NCBI GenBank assembly: GCA_002390845.1
Contig: DGQT01000055.1
Coordinates: 1-6,438, forward strand
Direction of reading: 5' to 3'
From: Chitinophagaceae bacterium UBA4407
GTDB taxonomy: Bacteria; Bacteroidota; Bacteroidia; Chitinophagales; Chitinophagaceae
DNA: 6,438 nt
The translations under genes were made by a program, and so were the position numbers. This document shows positions 5,880 to 6,438 of this stretch, in pieces; the first letter of the stretch is position 1, and every line of letters begins with the position of its first letter. The notes beneath the pieces were generated by a model that worked only from the letters and a program-made list of their open reading frames with translations, had not been told where the DNA came from and did not search any database.

Positions 5880-5907
5880 GAAAGGGGCGAAAGCCCCTTT
5901 CTTTTTC
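5880..5907 (+). terminator. Intrinsic terminator after the DUF932 gene
   Basis: GAAAGGGGC (5880-5888) pairs perfectly with GCCCCTTTC (5893-5901) around a GAAA tetraloop. TTTTT (5902-5906) follows. This is a near-ideal rho-independent terminator 4 nt after the stop codon and marks the end of the module. Confidence 0.95.
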
Positions 5908-5923
5908 AGATGTGTTAATGCCC

Positions 5924-5955
5924 AAAAACGAACCACGCTTTAAGGCGCGGTTCGT
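5924..5955 (-). terminator. Terminator-like hairpin oriented on the minus strand
   Basis: ACGAACCACGC (5928-5938) pairs with GCGCGGTTCGT (5945-5955) with one mismatch, around a 6-nt loop. On the minus strand that mismatch becomes a G-U wobble, and the stem runs straight into TTTTT (complement of 5924-5928), so it has the form of a terminator for leftward transcription. On the + strand it is followed only by TGTGTTATAG. No minus-strand gene is visible to its right inside the window. Confidence 0.65.
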
Positions 5956-6266
5956 TGTGTTATAGTGTTTGAGATAATTGAATTTTTATGGGAGTATTTT
6001 AGTTAATAACTTATTGTAACAACTAGATTTTTTATGAGCCAAACGGCATTGCAGCTATGATGCTTTTCTTGCGTCGCATTCTTGTACATTCGGATATGCT
6101 GATCATCTTTTACTCAAGCGAAGATTGAAGCAAATCAGTGAAAATTAATAGCTAATATACCAAAAGTTACCTGTAGCAAATCCTTGTTGATGACAACTGC
6201 ACAATTATTCTTTCTTTTCAAAATCATTAATTATCTTAACATTCTCTAAAGCTAAGTTTCAACCTT
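5956..6266. other. Non-coding stretch before the last gene
   Basis: About 310 A/T-rich bases hold no convincing gene. The only recognisable items are the left-arm copy of the palindromic repeat at 6067-6087 and whatever promoter drives the gene at 6267. I could not place a convincing TTG / TAnnTTTG promoter pair. A 23-codon ORF at 6057 lies across the repeat arm and is not credible. Confidence 0.5.
6067..6087. repeat. Palindromic intergenic repeat, left-arm fragment (copy 3)
   Basis: TCTTGCGTCGCATTCTTGTA followed by C matches the left arms at 15-35 and 2231-2251 (core CTTGCGTCGCA and CTTGTAC; GTACATT also as in copy 1). No GTACAAGTGAGTGACAC right arm is found in the following 200 bp, so this is half an element or a degenerate copy. 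Confidence 0.7.
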
Positions 6267-6438
6267 ATGACTTTTACTCCATCTTGTCCTGTTTTCAAAT
6301 TCCGCCGCACCGGGGCTAATGCTTTTGAAAGCCAGTTTTTCCGAATGCAGCAACTCAACAAACCTGTACACAAAGGTCTCGGCGATATGCAGCAACTCGC
6401 CACCGGCGTTGGTGATCTCAAACGTGTACTCACCAATG
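6267..6438 (+). CDS. Unidentified protein, N-terminal part only (runs off window)
   Basis: An open frame begins at ATG 6267, the only in-frame ATG after a stop at 6237, and is still open at the window end after 57 codons. The peptide starts MTFTPSCPVFKFRRTGANAF and contains MQQL twice, 14 residues apart (27-30 and 41-44), encoded by the same 12 nt ATGCAGCAACTC (6345 and 6387). I do not recognise the family. The N-terminus has no signal peptide. Base use differs from the genes to the left: all five leucines are CTC, and many third positions are C. The frame on the opposite strand is Cys/Ser/Arg-rich and starts with TTG, so I take it as the shadow. Function unknown. Confidence 0.55.
   Translation, partial: MTFTPSCPVFKFRRTGANAFESQFFRMQQLNKPVHKGLGDMQQLATGVGDLKRVLTN

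Noticed and set aside
6057..6128. 23-codon + strand ORF beginning MMLFLRRILVHS
   Set aside because: It is mostly a translation of the palindromic repeat arm and has no supporting signals.
6236..6436. Minus-strand ORF opposite the last gene
   Set aside because: TTG start and Cys/Arg/Ser-rich composition; the sense frame has an ATG and better codon character.

Overview
The window looks like chromosomal DNA of a member of the Bacteroidota, probably near the Chitinophagaceae. Three things point there. The start codons are preceded by A/T-rich leaders without a clear Shine-Dalgarno sequence. One secreted protein has a signal peptide ending in the Bacteroidota-style 'KAQ'. The SSB and DUF932 proteins resemble those of Bacteroidota accessory regions. 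This placement is inferred from sequence flavour only; no search was run. All convincing genes are on the + strand.

Left part (1-3285): a zinc alcohol dehydrogenase (280-1386) is followed after 9 nt by a cytosolic esterase D-type alpha/beta hydrolase (1396-2220). The pair recalls thiol-dependent formaldehyde/aldehyde detoxification operons (dehydrogenase plus S-formyl-thiol hydrolase). A second, exported hydrolase of the same superfamily follows (2368-3285). A palindromic intergenic repeat stands in front of each of these two transcription units (15-173 and 2231-2381). Its conserved part runs right into the start codon of the exported hydrolase. A third, left-arm-only copy lies at 6067-6087.

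Middle (3286-4063): about 780 bp without a convincing gene but rich in structure. It holds a perfect 7-bp hairpin (3397-3420), two copies of a 73-bp element with terminal inverted repeats (3469-3541 and 3685-3757), and between them two interleaved 7-bp stems with the geometry of an H-type pseudoknot (3615-3660). A doubtful 25-codon ORF (3846-3923) and a very T-rich leader follow.

Right part (4064-5907): a compact module of a 70-aa protein of unknown function, a single-stranded DNA-binding protein (4344-4739) and a DUF932/TIGR03299 phage/plasmid-like protein (4809-5876). A textbook intrinsic terminator closes it. SSB and DUF932 neighbours are typical of integrated plasmids, conjugative elements and PRTRC-type cassettes, but no PRTRC gene is visible here. 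After a second, minus-strand-oriented terminator and about 300 bp without a gene, a new + strand gene starts at 6267 and runs off the window. It is unidentified and its codon use differs from the rest.
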